Source: Roseibium sp. MMSF_3412 (GTDB taxonomy: Bacteria > Pseudomonadota > Alphaproteobacteria > Rhizobiales > Stappiaceae). Taken from it: a stretch of DNA of 64,000 nucleotides. The notes beneath the pieces are model-generated. The model saw only the letters and a list, made by a program, of their open reading frames with translations, ran no database searches and was not told the DNA's origin. The stretch is taken from the NCBI RefSeq assembly GCF_030733265.1, contig NZ_JASHJI010000021.1, forward strand, positions 49,780 to 113,779. Reading direction: 5' to 3'. This document shows positions 34,322-43,708 of the stretch, piece by piece. Position numbers and translations under genes: made by a program. Positions within the stretch are counted from its first letter, which is position 1. The number at the start of each line of letters is the position of its first letter.

Positions 34322-35050
34322 ATGAACGCGGCGGCGCATTTCGACTTCTCCGGAACCCGCGTCATCGTGATCGGAGCGAGCCGAGGCGGAATTGGCGCGT
34401 CAATTGCCCGCGCGTTTCAGGACGCAGGCGCCGATGTTGAGATCACCGGTGCGGAGCCCGCATGCCTGCCGGAGGATGCTGTCCGTTTCCCCTATACCCA
34501 GCTCGACGTCACGGACACGTCCGCCGTCGAGCGTTTTGCCGGTGAGCGGAGCGAGATAGATGTGCTGGTCAATTGCGCCGCGATCACCCGGCGGGGCGAG
34601 GAGATGGCAATCGACTTCTTCCAGCATGTGCTCGACGTGAACCTCGTCGGCTCACTGCGCTGCGCCAAGGCCCTGCATGACGCCCTGTCGAGGCGCCGCG
34701 GCAGCGTCATCAACATTGCGTCCATGTATGCCCGGTTCGGCTCGCCCCGCAATCCGGCCTACGGGTCTTCAAAGGCCGGCATCGAACAGTTGACCAAGTC
34801 GCTGGCGATTGCATGGGCTCCCGACGGCATTCGCGTGAACGCGATCGCCCCCGGCTTCATCGTGACAGAACAATCCGCACGCGCCCGGCAGGATCCGGCT
34901 TTCACCGAAGCCGTCGAAACGCGCACACCGCTGAGGCGATGGGGGCAGCCGGACGACATTGCCGGCCTGACGCTGTTCCTGGCGTCGGACGCCGCGGCAT
35001 TCATGACCGGGACATGTGTTCCCGTGGATGGAGGCTATTCCGTTGTTTGA
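34322..35050 (+). CDS. SDR-family oxidoreductase, first gene of the LacI-controlled operon
   Basis: 242 aa. It contains GASRGGIGASIA (cofactor loop), NCAAITRRG, and catalytic PAYGSSKAGIEQLTK with the Tyr-x3-Lys pair. The C-terminal DGGYSVV tail is normal. The ATG follows TGCGAGGATCTC. Being first after the dual operators, it should be induced with the transporter; oxidation of a sugar, sugar acid or polyol is likely. Confidence 0.9.
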   Translation: MNAAAHFDFSGTRVIVIGASRGGIGASIARAFQDAGADVEITGAEPACLPEDAVRFPYTQLDVTDTSAVERFAGERSEIDVLVNCAAITRRGEEMAIDFFQHVLDVNLVGSLRCAKALHDALSRRRGSVINIASMYARFGSPRNPAYGSSKAGIEQLTKSLAIAWAPDGIRVNAIAPGFIVTEQSARARQDPAFTEAVETRTPLRRWGQPDDIAGLTLFLASDAAAFMTGTCVPVDGGYSVV

Positions 35051-35061
35051 GGAGACACGCC

Positions 35062-36216
35062 TTGACTGAGATTTCCAAAATCACCGCGGCGGTCATCGGC
35101 ACCGGATTTATCGGCACCGTCCACGTGCAGGCGTTGCGCCGCCTCGGTGTCAGTGTTGCCGGCGTGCTCGGGTCCTCGCCCGCACGCAGCACCGCCCGCG
35201 CAGCCGATATCGGCGTTGAAAAAGGCTACGCCTCCCTGGAAGAGCTGTTGTCGGACCGGAGCGTTGACGTTGTCCACGTGACGTCCCCGAACCAGCTGCA
35301 TCACCCGCAGGTCAAGGCCATCATCTCCGCGGGAAAACACGTCATTTGTGAAAAACCGCTGGCCATGACAAGCGAACAATCGGCGGAAATGGCCGAACTC
35401 GCCAGGGCATCGGGAAAGATCTGCGCCGTCTGCTACAATATCAGGTTCTATCCGCTGAACCAGCAGGCACACGCTATGGTCGGCGCCGGCGATCTCGGCG
35501 ACATTCGTTTCGTGACCGGGCACTATCACCAGGACTGGCTCGCCAAGGCGACCGACTGGAACTGGCGCCTGCAATCCGAAGTCGGTGGTGCGCTGAGGTC
35601 CGTCGGCGACATCGGCACGCATTGGGTGGATCTGACGAGCTTCATCACCGGAATGAAGGCAAGCGCGGTGTTTGCCGACCTGATGACGTTCCTGCCCGAG
35701 CGGCAGCGCCCCGCAGGTCCGGTCGAAACGTTTTCAAGCGCAGAGGGCGCGACCCGCGCCGTTTCGATCGATACCGACGACGCTTCTGCCATCATCATGC
35801 GCTACGGCAATGGTGCCCGGGGTGTGCTGACCACCTCGCAGATCAATATCGGCCGCAAGAATTCGCTGCACTGGGACATTGCCGGGAGCACGGCCAGTGC
35901 CGCCTGGGACAGCGAGACGCCGGATCACCTCTTCGTCGGGCACAGGGATGCCCCCAATCAGACCCTCATGCGCGACTTCACCCTGATGAACGAGACCGGA
36001 ACCCGCGCAGCCTCGCTGCCACCGGGCCATGTCGAGGGGTTCGCCGACAGCTTCTTTGCGTTTTTTCGCGCGGTCTATTCCGACATTGCGGCCGGCAGCC
36101 GGACAGCTCAGAGCACCTGGGCAACGTTCGACGACGGTCACTACGAGATGCGCTTCTGCGACGCTGTATTGAAATCGGCGCGGCAGGGACGCTGGGTGGA
36201 TCTGGACGAGATTTGA
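35062..36216 (+). CDS. Gfo/Idh/MocA family oxidoreductase
   Basis: 384 aa from a TTG at 35062, with GAGGAG seven bases upstream; the upstream in-frame extension overlaps the SDR out of register. The Rossmann motif VIGTGFIGTVHVQAL and the EKP lysine motif (HVICEKPLAMTSEQ) are intact, and the C-terminal domain (GDIGTHWVDLTSFITG) carries the usual catalytic-region histidine. It oxidises or epimerises a sugar or inositol derivative with NAD(P). It lies 11 bases after the SDR and 10 before the TIM-barrel gene. Confidence 0.92.
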   Translation: MTEISKITAAVIGTGFIGTVHVQALRRLGVSVAGVLGSSPARSTARAADIGVEKGYASLEELLSDRSVDVVHVTSPNQLHHPQVKAIISAGKHVICEKPLAMTSEQSAEMAELARASGKICAVCYNIRFYPLNQQAHAMVGAGDLGDIRFVTGHYHQDWLAKATDWNWRLQSEVGGALRSVGDIGTHWVDLTSFITGMKASAVFADLMTFLPERQRPAGPVETFSSAEGATRAVSIDTDDASAIIMRYGNGARGVLTTSQINIGRKNSLHWDIAGSTASAAWDSETPDHLFVGHRDAPNQTLMRDFTLMNETGTRAASLPPGHVEGFADSFFAFFRAVYSDIAAGSRTAQSTWATFDDGHYEMRFCDAVLKSARQGRWVDLDEI

Positions 36217-36226
36217 GGAAACGGCG

Positions 36227-37141
36227 ATGAAACTCGGACTGCTGACTGCACCATTCGAATCCGTTGACCTGATGGAGGTCGCGGCCTGGTCCGGCGCGAA
36301 CGGCTTCTGTGCACTTGAAGTCGCCTGCTGGCCCTCATCAGGCGGCGACAAGCGGCGCTACGCCGGGACCAGCCACATCAATGTGGACGGACTGAGCGCC
36401 GATCAGGCGAAGGAGATCCGGGACAGGCTGGACGGACACGGCCTGGAGATTTCGGGACTTGGCTATTATCCAAATCCGCTCCACGCCGATGCCGGTCACC
36501 GCGACGAGGTGATCGGGCATCTGAAGAAAGTCATCACGGCTGCGGGCCTCATGGGCGTGCCGGTCGTCAACACCTTTGTCGGCGGCGACCGGACGCTGAC
36601 CGTCGACGACAACTGGGAGCGCGCAACCCGGATCTTTTCACCGATCGTGGACCACGCCCGGGACGAAGGCGTGCGGCTCTGCTTTGAAAACTGTCCGATG
36701 ATCTTCAGCTATGACGAATGGCCGGGTGGCCACAATATCGCCTATTCGCCAAAAATCTGGCGGCGGATTTTCGAAGAATGGGGTGATGCGGTGGGCATGA
36801 ATTTCGACCCGTCGCACCTGATATGGCAGTTCATCGACCAGACACGCTTCATCAAGGAGTTCGGCCCGCAGATCGCCCATGTCCACGCCAAGGACCTGAT
36901 GGTGGATCACGACGGGCTGTACGAGAACGGCATCATGTCGGCCGGGATGGGCTGGCAGGTGCCGCGCCTGTGCGGGCTCGGCGATGTGGACTGGTCCAAC
37001 TTCTTTTCCGGCCTTTACCGCGCCGGATATGACGGCCCGGTAATCATAGAGCACGAGGACCGTCTCTTCGAAGGCACGGATGAAAAGGTCAAGCGCGGTT
37101 TTCTGCTGGCGCGCGACGTTCTGCAGCCATTCATCAAATAG
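36227..37141 (+). CDS. Sugar phosphate isomerase/epimerase (xylose isomerase-like TIM barrel)
   Basis: 304 aa. Metal-binding acidic and histidine residues of the family appear in LCFENCPM, GMNFDPSHLIWQ, HVHAKD and IIEHEDRLFEG, the four expected positions. Typical members are inosose dehydratases, keto-sugar epimerases and related isomerases. Together with Gfo/Idh/MocA and SDR enzymes it suggests catabolism of an inositol-like or oxidised sugar. Confidence 0.92.
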   Translation: MKLGLLTAPFESVDLMEVAAWSGANGFCALEVACWPSSGGDKRRYAGTSHINVDGLSADQAKEIRDRLDGHGLEISGLGYYPNPLHADAGHRDEVIGHLKKVITAAGLMGVPVVNTFVGGDRTLTVDDNWERATRIFSPIVDHARDEGVRLCFENCPMIFSYDEWPGGHNIAYSPKIWRRIFEEWGDAVGMNFDPSHLIWQFIDQTRFIKEFGPQIAHVHAKDLMVDHDGLYENGIMSAGMGWQVPRLCGLGDVDWSNFFSGLYRAGYDGPVIIEHEDRLFEGTDEKVKRGFLLARDVLQPFIK

Positions 37142-37196
37142 AAGGGCGAAACGCCCCGGGAACTTCACACGAACGTTCACATGGGAGGAACTGAAA

Positions 37197-38225
37197 ATGA
37201 AGAAACAAATCGCAGGTGCGGCGGCCCTCGCCATCGCAGCGACGCTCACGCCGGCCGCATTTGCCGCCGACTACACCATCGGTGTGTCCAATACCGTTCA
37301 GGGCAACGGCTGGCGCGAGGAAATGATCTGCGCGATGCGCGCGCAAGCGCTGGTGGAAGCGGATGTCTCGAACCTGATCGTGGCGCATCGCAACACCGAT
37401 TCCGCCGGTCAGCTTGAGGATATCAACAACCTGATCGAAGCAGGCGTCGACGCCATCGTTCTGAACCCCTCCAATCCGGACGCCCTGAATTCGGCGCTGA
37501 ATGCGGCGATGGAAAAAGGCATTGTCGTTGTCGCTGTTGATGCAGGCGTTACCGCTGACGGCGCGTATATCCTGTCCAACAACCAGGAGGAATACGCCTA
37601 TCTTGGTGCCAAATGGCTTTTCGAACAGCTGGGCGGAAAAGGCGACGTTGTCTACATGCGCGGTATCGCCGGTGTCTCCGCGGACACGGACCGCGACAAC
37701 GGCTTCAAGCGTGCGCTGGCGGAACATCCCGACATCAAGGTCGTGCACGAAGTCTTCACGGGCTGGCAGCAGGACCAGGGCAAACAGCAGATGTTCGATT
37801 TCCTGGCCACCGGCATCCCCTTTGACGGTGTCTGGACTTCGGGCATCGACAACGTGATCGTGGACGCCTTTGTCGAATCGGGAGCACCGCTGGTGCCGAT
37901 AGTCGGTGCGGACAATGCCGGCTTCGTTCAGTATCTGACCGAGGTCGACGGCTTGACCGGTGCGGCGGTGACGAATCCCGGTTCTGTCGGCGGTGCGGGC
38001 GTTGCGCTTGCGGTCGACATACTGAACGGCAGTCCCCCGGCTGAAAAAACGGTGCTTGTGAACCCGGTTCTGTGGGAAAACGCGTCCGATGAAGGCCGTG
38101 CCACGATCAAGGCTGCGCAGAATCCGAATCTCGACCCCGAGTGGCCGGTTTCAGTCTCCGTGCCGGGCTGGACCGATTACACGATGGATCAGATCATCGC
38201 CTGCAAGGGCCCGGGCGACAGCTGA
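37197..38225 (+). CDS. Sugar ABC transporter solute-binding protein (RbsB type)
   Basis: 342 aa from the ATG at 37197, with a strong GGGAGGA ribosome-binding site; an ATG at 37080 lies inside the previous gene. A clear Sec signal (AGAAALAIAATLTPAAFAA) precedes a type-I periplasmic binding fold: IGVSNTVQGNGWREEM, GVDAIVLNPSNPDALN and YMRGIAGVSADTDRDNGFK. It captures a monosaccharide or polyol for the following ATPase and two permeases, and is followed by a stem-loop. Confidence 0.93.
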   Translation: MKKQIAGAAALAIAATLTPAAFAADYTIGVSNTVQGNGWREEMICAMRAQALVEADVSNLIVAHRNTDSAGQLEDINNLIEAGVDAIVLNPSNPDALNSALNAAMEKGIVVVAVDAGVTADGAYILSNNQEEYAYLGAKWLFEQLGGKGDVVYMRGIAGVSADTDRDNGFKRALAEHPDIKVVHEVFTGWQQDQGKQQMFDFLATGIPFDGVWTSGIDNVIVDAFVESGAPLVPIVGADNAGFVQYLTEVDGLTGAAVTNPGSVGGAGVALAVDILNGSPPAEKTVLVNPVLWENASDEGRATIKAAQNPNLDPEWPVSVSVPGWTDYTMDQIIACKGPGDS

Positions 38226-38240
38226 GATCCGCGTTCAAAT

Positions 38241-38265
38241 GCCCCGCCCACCTGTTGGGCGGGGC
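38241..38265 (+). terminator. Intercistronic stem-loop after the sugar-binding gene
   Basis: GCCCCGCCCA-CCTGT-TGGGCGGGGC is a perfect 10-bp GC stem 15 bases after the stop codon, without a U-run. Probably an attenuator or mRNA-stabilising hairpin. Confidence 0.7.
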
Positions 38266-38293
38266 CCCTGAAAGACCAATTCGAAGAGCGCGC

Positions 38294-39778
38294 ATGAGCG
38301 GAACCCAGCTACTTGATGCGACCGGCATCGCCAAGGCCTTCGGTGCGGTCCGGGCGCTGACCGATGCCGGACTGTCTCTTTCAGAAGGCGAAATCGTCGC
38401 CCTGATGGGAGCAAACGGCGCAGGCAAGTCGACCTTCGTGAAAATCATCACCGGGGCGCTCCGGCCCGACAGCGGCAAGGTGCTCATTCGCGGACGGGAA
38501 GCGCGGGTGGGCAGTCCTGCCGAGGCGCGGCGCTCCGGTCTTGTTCCTGTCTATCAGGAACCTTCCCTGATCCCCGACCTCGATGTCGCCGACAATCTTC
38601 GTTTGACCGATACGCGCGTCGATCCTTTCATGCGCTGGGTTGGCGAACTCGGCATTGCCGATCTCGAACTGTCAGACATGATCGGCGATTTGCCGCTTGC
38701 GACCCTTCGTATCCTCGACCTTGCGCGCGCACTGGCCAGCAAGCCCGACGTGCTCCTGCTGGACGAAATGACCGCGGCCCTGCCGACCGATCTGGTCGAC
38801 CGGGTGCTGAAGGTAACCCGCGAGCAAGCCGACAGCGGCATGGGCGTGATCTATGTTTCCCATCGCTTCAGCGAGATTTCCGAACTGTGCGACCGGGCAT
38901 CGGTGCTGCGCGACGGCAAGACGGTCGGCGATCTGAAGATCGAAAGCGGTGTTGAACAACGCGCCGTGGAGCTGATGCTGGGGCAGAAACTGGAGCTTGG
39001 CAATCGAGGCGTTGCCGAAACACGCAGCCGCACGGAGGCGGCACCCCGCGTACGCGTGCGCGACCTTGCAATCGCGCCCAGGGTGACCGGCATCACGTTC
39101 GACCTTTATCCGGCAGAAGTGCTCGGCGTGGTCGCGCTGGAAGGACAGGGACAGGACGAACTCTTCGACTGCATGGCCGGTTTCCTGCCGCCAAGCTCGG
39201 GTGAAATCGAAATCAACGGGAAGCCGGCCGATTTTCACCATCCGGCGGATGCCATCGCTGCCGGCCTCAAATTCGTTCCCGGGGACAGGGCGGACGCGCT
39301 CCTTGCGCAGAGATCAGTGCGCGAGAACATCGCCCTGCCCTTTTCCGCGCGATTGAGGAACTGGGGAAACCTCAAGCTTCAGCGCGAACGGGAGCGCGTC
39401 GCACATGCGATTGAAAAACTGCAGATCGACACACGCGCGCAGGGAGAAGTCCAACGGCTCTCCGGGGGCAATCAGCAGAAGGTGACCATCGGGCGATGGC
39501 TGGCCACGGGAGTGGATACGCTGTTGCTGTTCGACCCGACGCGCGGCATTGATGTGCGCACAAAGCGTCAGATCTACCCCCTTGTCAGGGAACTTGCCCA
39601 GCAGGGAGCGTCGGTCCTCTTCTACACCTCCGAGCTTGAGGAAATCGCGCTCGCTTGCGACCGCGCCATCGTCATCTTCAACGGCCGGGTCGTCGATGTG
39701 ATCGATGCGGCAGATGCCGACGATCAGACCCTGCTCCATGCGGCTTACGGGCTCACGGCGCAAGAGGGGGCAGCGTGA
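38294..39778 (+). CDS. Sugar ABC transporter ATPase, two nucleotide-binding domains, degenerate motifs
   Basis: 494 aa from the ATG at 38294, RbsA/MglA layout. The first domain has a good Walker A (GANGAGKST) and Walker B (VLLLDEMTAAL) but the signature LSxGQ is replaced by DLPLATLRIL. The second has a good signature (LSGGNQQKVTIG) but its Walker B reads LLLFDPTRGID where the family has LDEPTRGID, and its Walker A region (EGQGQDELF) is degenerate as is common in RbsA-type proteins. One composite active site may remain. It overlaps the first permease by four bases. Confidence 0.92.
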   Translation: MSGTQLLDATGIAKAFGAVRALTDAGLSLSEGEIVALMGANGAGKSTFVKIITGALRPDSGKVLIRGREARVGSPAEARRSGLVPVYQEPSLIPDLDVADNLRLTDTRVDPFMRWVGELGIADLELSDMIGDLPLATLRILDLARALASKPDVLLLDEMTAALPTDLVDRVLKVTREQADSGMGVIYVSHRFSEISELCDRASVLRDGKTVGDLKIESGVEQRAVELMLGQKLELGNRGVAETRSRTEAAPRVRVRDLAIAPRVTGITFDLYPAEVLGVVALEGQGQDELFDCMAGFLPPSSGEIEINGKPADFHHPADAIAAGLKFVPGDRADALLAQRSVRENIALPFSARLRNWGNLKLQRERERVAHAIEKLQIDTRAQGEVQRLSGGNQQKVTIGRWLATGVDTLLLFDPTRGIDVRTKRQIYPLVRELAQQGASVLFYTSELEEIALACDRAIVIFNGRVVDVIDAADADDQTLLHAAYGLTAQEGAA

Positions 39779-40713
39779 GCGATCTGATCAGGAAAAATGC
39801 CTGGGTGGCCGGGCTGGTTGTTCTTCTGGCGGCATTGCTTGCCATCACAAAGATCATCCAGCCGTCCTTCGGCGCGTCCGGGCTGGAGAGCGTCGCGCGC
39901 GCGGCACTGCCCTTCGCATTTGCGACTGCGGGCATGGCGGTGGTGGTCATCGTCGGCGGCATCGATCTGTCGGTCGCTTCAATGATGGCCGTTTGCGCGG
40001 TAACGGCAGCCGTCCTGATGGAAAAGATATCCGGTGTGCCGGCCGTCATGATCGTGCTGGCGCTGGGGCTGGCAATGGGACTGATCAACGGTGCACTGAT
40101 CGTGGTAACACGGGTGCCGGATATTGTCGTGACGCTGGCGATGCTCTTTGTCTGGGAGGGCGCTGCGCTTCTGATTCTCGAGACGCCGGGCGGATCGACG
40201 TCTGAATGGCTGCAGACCGGTATCCGCGGCAGCCTGGTTCCCGGATTGCCGAATGCACTCGTGATCATTGCCGCAGCCGTCGCCCTGGTCTGGGTCCCGC
40301 TCCGGCGGTCCCGGCTGGGGATCTCGATCTATGCAACCGGATCGAACGAACGGGCGGCATTCCGATCCGGGGTCGATGTCGGGCGCACGCGAATCCTGGC
40401 TTACGGCGTGTGCGGCATGTTCTGCGCATTCGGAGGCCTCAGCCTGGCTTCGCTCACGGGTATCGGCGAACCCGTTCCCGGTCCCTATCTGATGGCATCC
40501 GTCGCCGCCGTGGTTCTTGGCGGTGTGGTTCTGGGGGGCGGGCGTGGCGGGCTGCTCGGTCCGATCATTGCCGTCTTCATCCTGCGGATCGTGCGCACGA
40601 TCCTGACGCTTCTCGCCGTGGACCCGAATGTCACAACCATCATTGAAGGAACCATCATGGTTTGCGTGGTGATGCTGGGTACGGCTTTGACCTTGCGGGG
40701 GGCCAGGAAATGA
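39775..40713 (+). CDS. Sugar ABC transporter permease (RbsC type)
   Basis: 312 aa from a GTG at 39775 overlapping the ATPase stop (GTGA). It is hydrophobic throughout with the RbsC-family motifs VVIVGGIDLSVASMMA, IYATGSNERAAFRSGVDV and VVLGGVVLGGGRGGLLG. It probably pairs with the next permease as a heterodimer. The four-base overlap with that gene (ATGA) supports coupled synthesis. Confidence 0.93.
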   Translation: MSDLIRKNAWVAGLVVLLAALLAITKIIQPSFGASGLESVARAALPFAFATAGMAVVVIVGGIDLSVASMMAVCAVTAAVLMEKISGVPAVMIVLALGLAMGLINGALIVVTRVPDIVVTLAMLFVWEGAALLILETPGGSTSEWLQTGIRGSLVPGLPNALVIIAAAVALVWVPLRRSRLGISIYATGSNERAAFRSGVDVGRTRILAYGVCGMFCAFGGLSLASLTGIGEPVPGPYLMASVAAVVLGGVVLGGGRGGLLGPIIAVFILRIVRTILTLLAVDPNVTTIIEGTIMVCVVMLGTALTLRGARK

Positions 40714-41717
40714 ACACGGCGGCAACAGACCCGGCCCTGGTACGCTTCGGGCGTTATCTGCGCGACAATCCGGTTGTCCCGCTGCTGGCGTTCCTGCTCC
40801 TGCTGATCGTCATGCTTGAAATCATGCGGCCCGGGATCGTGACTCCCTTCCGTGCCGGGCGGGACGGCCTGATTTCGGCCTTCTGGGTGGGGAACCTGAT
40901 CAAGTTCGCGATACCGCTCGCAATGCTCGCCGCCTGCCAGGTGCTGACGATGCTGACCGCGGGCATCGACCTGTCTGCCGGCATCACAGCGACGGTGGCC
41001 GCCTTTGTGTGCGCCACGCTGAGCTCGATCTGGGGTGTTGCCCCTGCCGTTTTCGTCGCTCTTTCCACCGGCCTGATCGTCGGGCTTGTCAACGGCATCG
41101 GTGTTGGCCTTGTCCGCGTGCACCCCCTGATCATGACACTTGGCACGGGACTTATCGCGACCGGCTGCCTGCAGGTTTACCAGCGCCTCGTCATCAATGC
41201 CGGGTCAGAAATTCCGGCCTTCCTTTCGTGGCTCGGAACCGGCCGCACGCTGTCGATGCCGAACGGACTATTCCTGTTCGTGCCGTTTGCACTGTTCATC
41301 TTCTGGCTGTTGCGCTTCACCGGTTTCGGCAGGCTGCTGTTTGCACTTGGCTCGAACGAGAACGCCGCCAGACTGTCGGGGGTTCGCGCGTGGCAGGTTT
41401 ATGTCGCGCTCTATGTGCTATCGGGTCTGATCGCGGCCATGGCCGGCCTGCTTTACCTGGGCATGATCCGCCAGACGTCGCTCAGTCTCGCAAACCCGCT
41501 GCTGCTGCCCTCCGTTGCTGCCGCCGTGATCGGAGGCACTTCCATATTCGGCGGACGCGGCAGTTTTGCCGGTGCGATTGTCGGCGCGCTGATCATTCGC
41601 GTTCTCGACACGATGCTGACGCTGATGCAGATGCCCGAAGGCGCGCGGACCGTATTGTTTGGCGCCGTCATTCTCGCCGTGACCGCGATCTATGTCAGGA
41701 TCACTGCAAGCCGCTAG
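40710..41717 (+). CDS. Sugar ABC transporter permease (RbsC type), second subunit
   Basis: 335 aa from the ATG at 40710. It has the same family motifs: MLTAGIDLSAGITATVAA, FALGSNENAARLSGVRAW and VIGGTSIFGGRGSFAGAIVG. Two different RbsC-type permeases in one system are typical of a subset of polyol and autoinducer-2-type importers. Last gene of the operon; convergent with the FrcA-like gene across 176 bases, where no clear terminator is seen. Confidence 0.93.
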   Translation: MNTAATDPALVRFGRYLRDNPVVPLLAFLLLLIVMLEIMRPGIVTPFRAGRDGLISAFWVGNLIKFAIPLAMLAACQVLTMLTAGIDLSAGITATVAAFVCATLSSIWGVAPAVFVALSTGLIVGLVNGIGVGLVRVHPLIMTLGTGLIATGCLQVYQRLVINAGSEIPAFLSWLGTGRTLSMPNGLFLFVPFALFIFWLLRFTGFGRLLFALGSNENAARLSGVRAWQVYVALYVLSGLIAAMAGLLYLGMIRQTSLSLANPLLLPSVAAAVIGGTSIFGGRGSFAGAIVGALIIRVLDTMLTLMQMPEGARTVLFGAVILAVTAIYVRITASR

Positions 41718-41893
41718 CAATGCCGGCGCAAGCCGGACAGCCGCCGAACCGGGACTCTCAGTTTTTTTGCTTCCGAAACCTCGACGGAACAGTTTGTCCG
41801 TTCAAAACTGTCGATGTGAGAGCATTTTCCGGCACCGCATTTCGATGAGGCGGATACGGGAAACGGAACGGCCATTTTCCGCGCGATGCAATG

Positions 41894-42676
41894 TCAATCG
41901 ATCTGTTCCAGATCTTCTTCAAGCTCGCTCATATCCTCGCCGCCGGCCATGAGATTGAGAACTTCCTCGCGAGACTTTTCTCCCCGGTTGAAAGACGCCG
42001 CGACTTCTCCCTGGATCAGAACAACGAAGGTGTCGCCGACGCTCATGGCGTGGCGCGCGTTGTGCGTGATGAAGACGATGCCCGCCCCGTTCTGACGCGC
42101 AATCCTCATCATTTTCAGTACCATCGCGGCTTCCTTGACACCCAGGGCCGATGTCGGCTCATCAAGGATCAGCATCTTGGCACCAAAATACATCGCCCGC
42201 CCGATCGCCAGAACCTGGCGTTCACCGCCGGACATGGTTCCGACAAGCTGCTCTCCGCTGGTCACCCGAGTGAGGCCGAATTTCTGCATCTGATCCACCG
42301 CAACTTCGTTGGCAAGCCGGGTGTCGATGCTTTGAAACGGCCAACGGCCCTTGACGGGTTCAGCGCCCAGAAAGAAGTTGCGGCCAACACTCATCAGCGG
42401 GATGGATCCGACATCCTGATGGACTGTCGCGATGCCGCGCTGGCGCGCTTCGCGCGGCGTCGCAAATCTGGTTGTTTTTCCCTCGAACAACAGTGTTCCG
42501 GACGTTGGCTGGTGATAGCCGGAGAGGACCTTGATCAGGGTCGACTTGCCGGCACCATTATCGCCCAGAAGGCAAAGGATCTTGCCCGGTTCGACCTGCA
42601 TCGACACTTGTTTCAGAGCCTTGGTGGACCCGAAAAACTTGTCGACGTCGCGCAATTCCATGAGAGGCTGAGACAT
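41894..42676 (-). CDS. Sugar ABC transporter ATPase, single domain (FrcA-like)
   Basis: 260 aa from the ATG at 42676 (MSQPLMELRDVDKFFG); the open frame continues upstream to 43534 but only as a shadow of the permease. Walker A GDNGAGKST, Q-loop VHQDVGS, signature MSGGERQ, Walker B LILDEPTSALG and HITHNARH are intact. A single-domain sugar ATPase with order binding protein-permease-ATPase matches fructose FrcBCA of rhizobia. Confidence 0.93.
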   Translation of the reverse strand: MSQPLMELRDVDKFFGSTKALKQVSMQVEPGKILCLLGDNGAGKSTLIKVLSGYHQPTSGTLLFEGKTTRFATPREARQRGIATVHQDVGSIPLMSVGRNFFLGAEPVKGRWPFQSIDTRLANEVAVDQMQKFGLTRVTSGEQLVGTMSGGERQVLAIGRAMYFGAKMLILDEPTSALGVKEAAMVLKMMRIARQNGAGIVFITHNARHAMSVGDTFVVLIQGEVAASFNRGEKSREEVLNLMAGGEDMSELEEDLEQID

Positions 42677-42684
42677 GGCGGATC

Positions 42685-43656
42685 CTATTTGCTTGAGAGC
42701 GCCAGCCGGCGGACATAATTGTTGGCCAGAACGGCCGCCGCAAGCAGAAGACCAAGGAACAATTGGATCCAATCCGTGTTCCAGCCTGTGTAGAAGATGC
42801 CGCTGGAAATGACACCGAACAACGCCGTGCCTAGGACGATGCCGGTGACACTGCCATAGCCGCCGGTCAGGAGAACGCCGCCGATAACAACCACAATCGG
42901 TGCCTGGAACACGAAGCCCATGCCGTAGGTCGCGTTGCCTGAATTCCATTGGACACCTTGAAGGATGCCGACAAGCGCGGCGGCAAGTCCGGTCGCGATG
43001 AACAGACTGATCTTGACCCGCTGCACCGGAACACCTGCCCCCCGGGCCGCGTCCAGATTTCCGCCCGTCGCATAGATCCAGTTGCCGAAAACACTGCGGC
43101 TCAATACCCGGTAGCCGATATAGGCAACGAGAAGCCACCAGAGGATGGAGATATTGGCCTGCCCCCAACGCGCCGCGAAAACGAATTTTGCACTGTCGGA
43201 AGCCACAATCGAGCTTGAGGTGACATTGGCGATCAGGCGTGAGACACCCATTGTTGCACCGATCACGATGAAGTTGGTCGCCAGGGTGACAATGAAAGAC
43301 GGCAGTTTGGTCTTGACGACCGCGAGGCCGTTCGCCAACCCGATCAGGCCTCCGGCAGCCAGTGCCAGGAACACCATCGGCCAGATAGGCAAATCGTATT
43401 GGTTGGTTCCAAGCGCCAGAATCATCGACGCCGCCCCGACGGTCGACCCGATCGAAAGGTCGAATTCTCCAGAAATCATCAAGAGCCCAACCGGGATCGC
43501 GACAATTCCCAGTTCGGCGGCCAGATTGAGCCATCCGGCCGTGCCATTCACGGACACGAACCCCGTTCCGGGCGTTGCGAGTGCAAAGAAAAGGTAGGTT
43601 ATGAGAAACGCTGCGAAAGCCCCTGCCTCGGGCCGCTTCATGAAATTCCTGAGCAC
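42685..43656 (-). CDS. Sugar ABC transporter permease (FrcC-like)
   Basis: 323 aa from a GTG at 43656 (MLRNFMKRPEAGAF) with CTGGAGAAAGAT upstream; the frame extends to 43728, but that part overlaps the previous gene's end. RbsC-family motifs are LLMISGEFDLSIGSTVGA, IYATGGNLDAARGAGV and VVIGGVLLTGGYGSVTG. It lies 8 bases before the ATPase gene. Confidence 0.91.
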   Translation of the reverse strand: MLRNFMKRPEAGAFAAFLITYLFFALATPGTGFVSVNGTAGWLNLAAELGIVAIPVGLLMISGEFDLSIGSTVGAASMILALGTNQYDLPIWPMVFLALAAGGLIGLANGLAVVKTKLPSFIVTLATNFIVIGATMGVSRLIANVTSSSIVASDSAKFVFAARWGQANISILWWLLVAYIGYRVLSRSVFGNWIYATGGNLDAARGAGVPVQRVKISLFIATGLAAALVGILQGVQWNSGNATYGMGFVFQAPIVVVIGGVLLTGGYGSVTGIVLGTALFGVISSGIFYTGWNTDWIQLFLGLLLAAAVLANNYVRRLALSSK

Positions 43657-43708
43657 ATCTTTCTCCAGGTGAACTATGTCGGATCGCCCCGGCCGGGCCG
43701 CGCAGCGC

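Noticed and set aside
41894..43534. Long open frame suggesting a permease-ATPase fusion on the minus strand
   Set aside because: Only the part from 42676 down is the ATPase; the rest is out of frame with the real permease at 42685-43656, which has its own start and stop.
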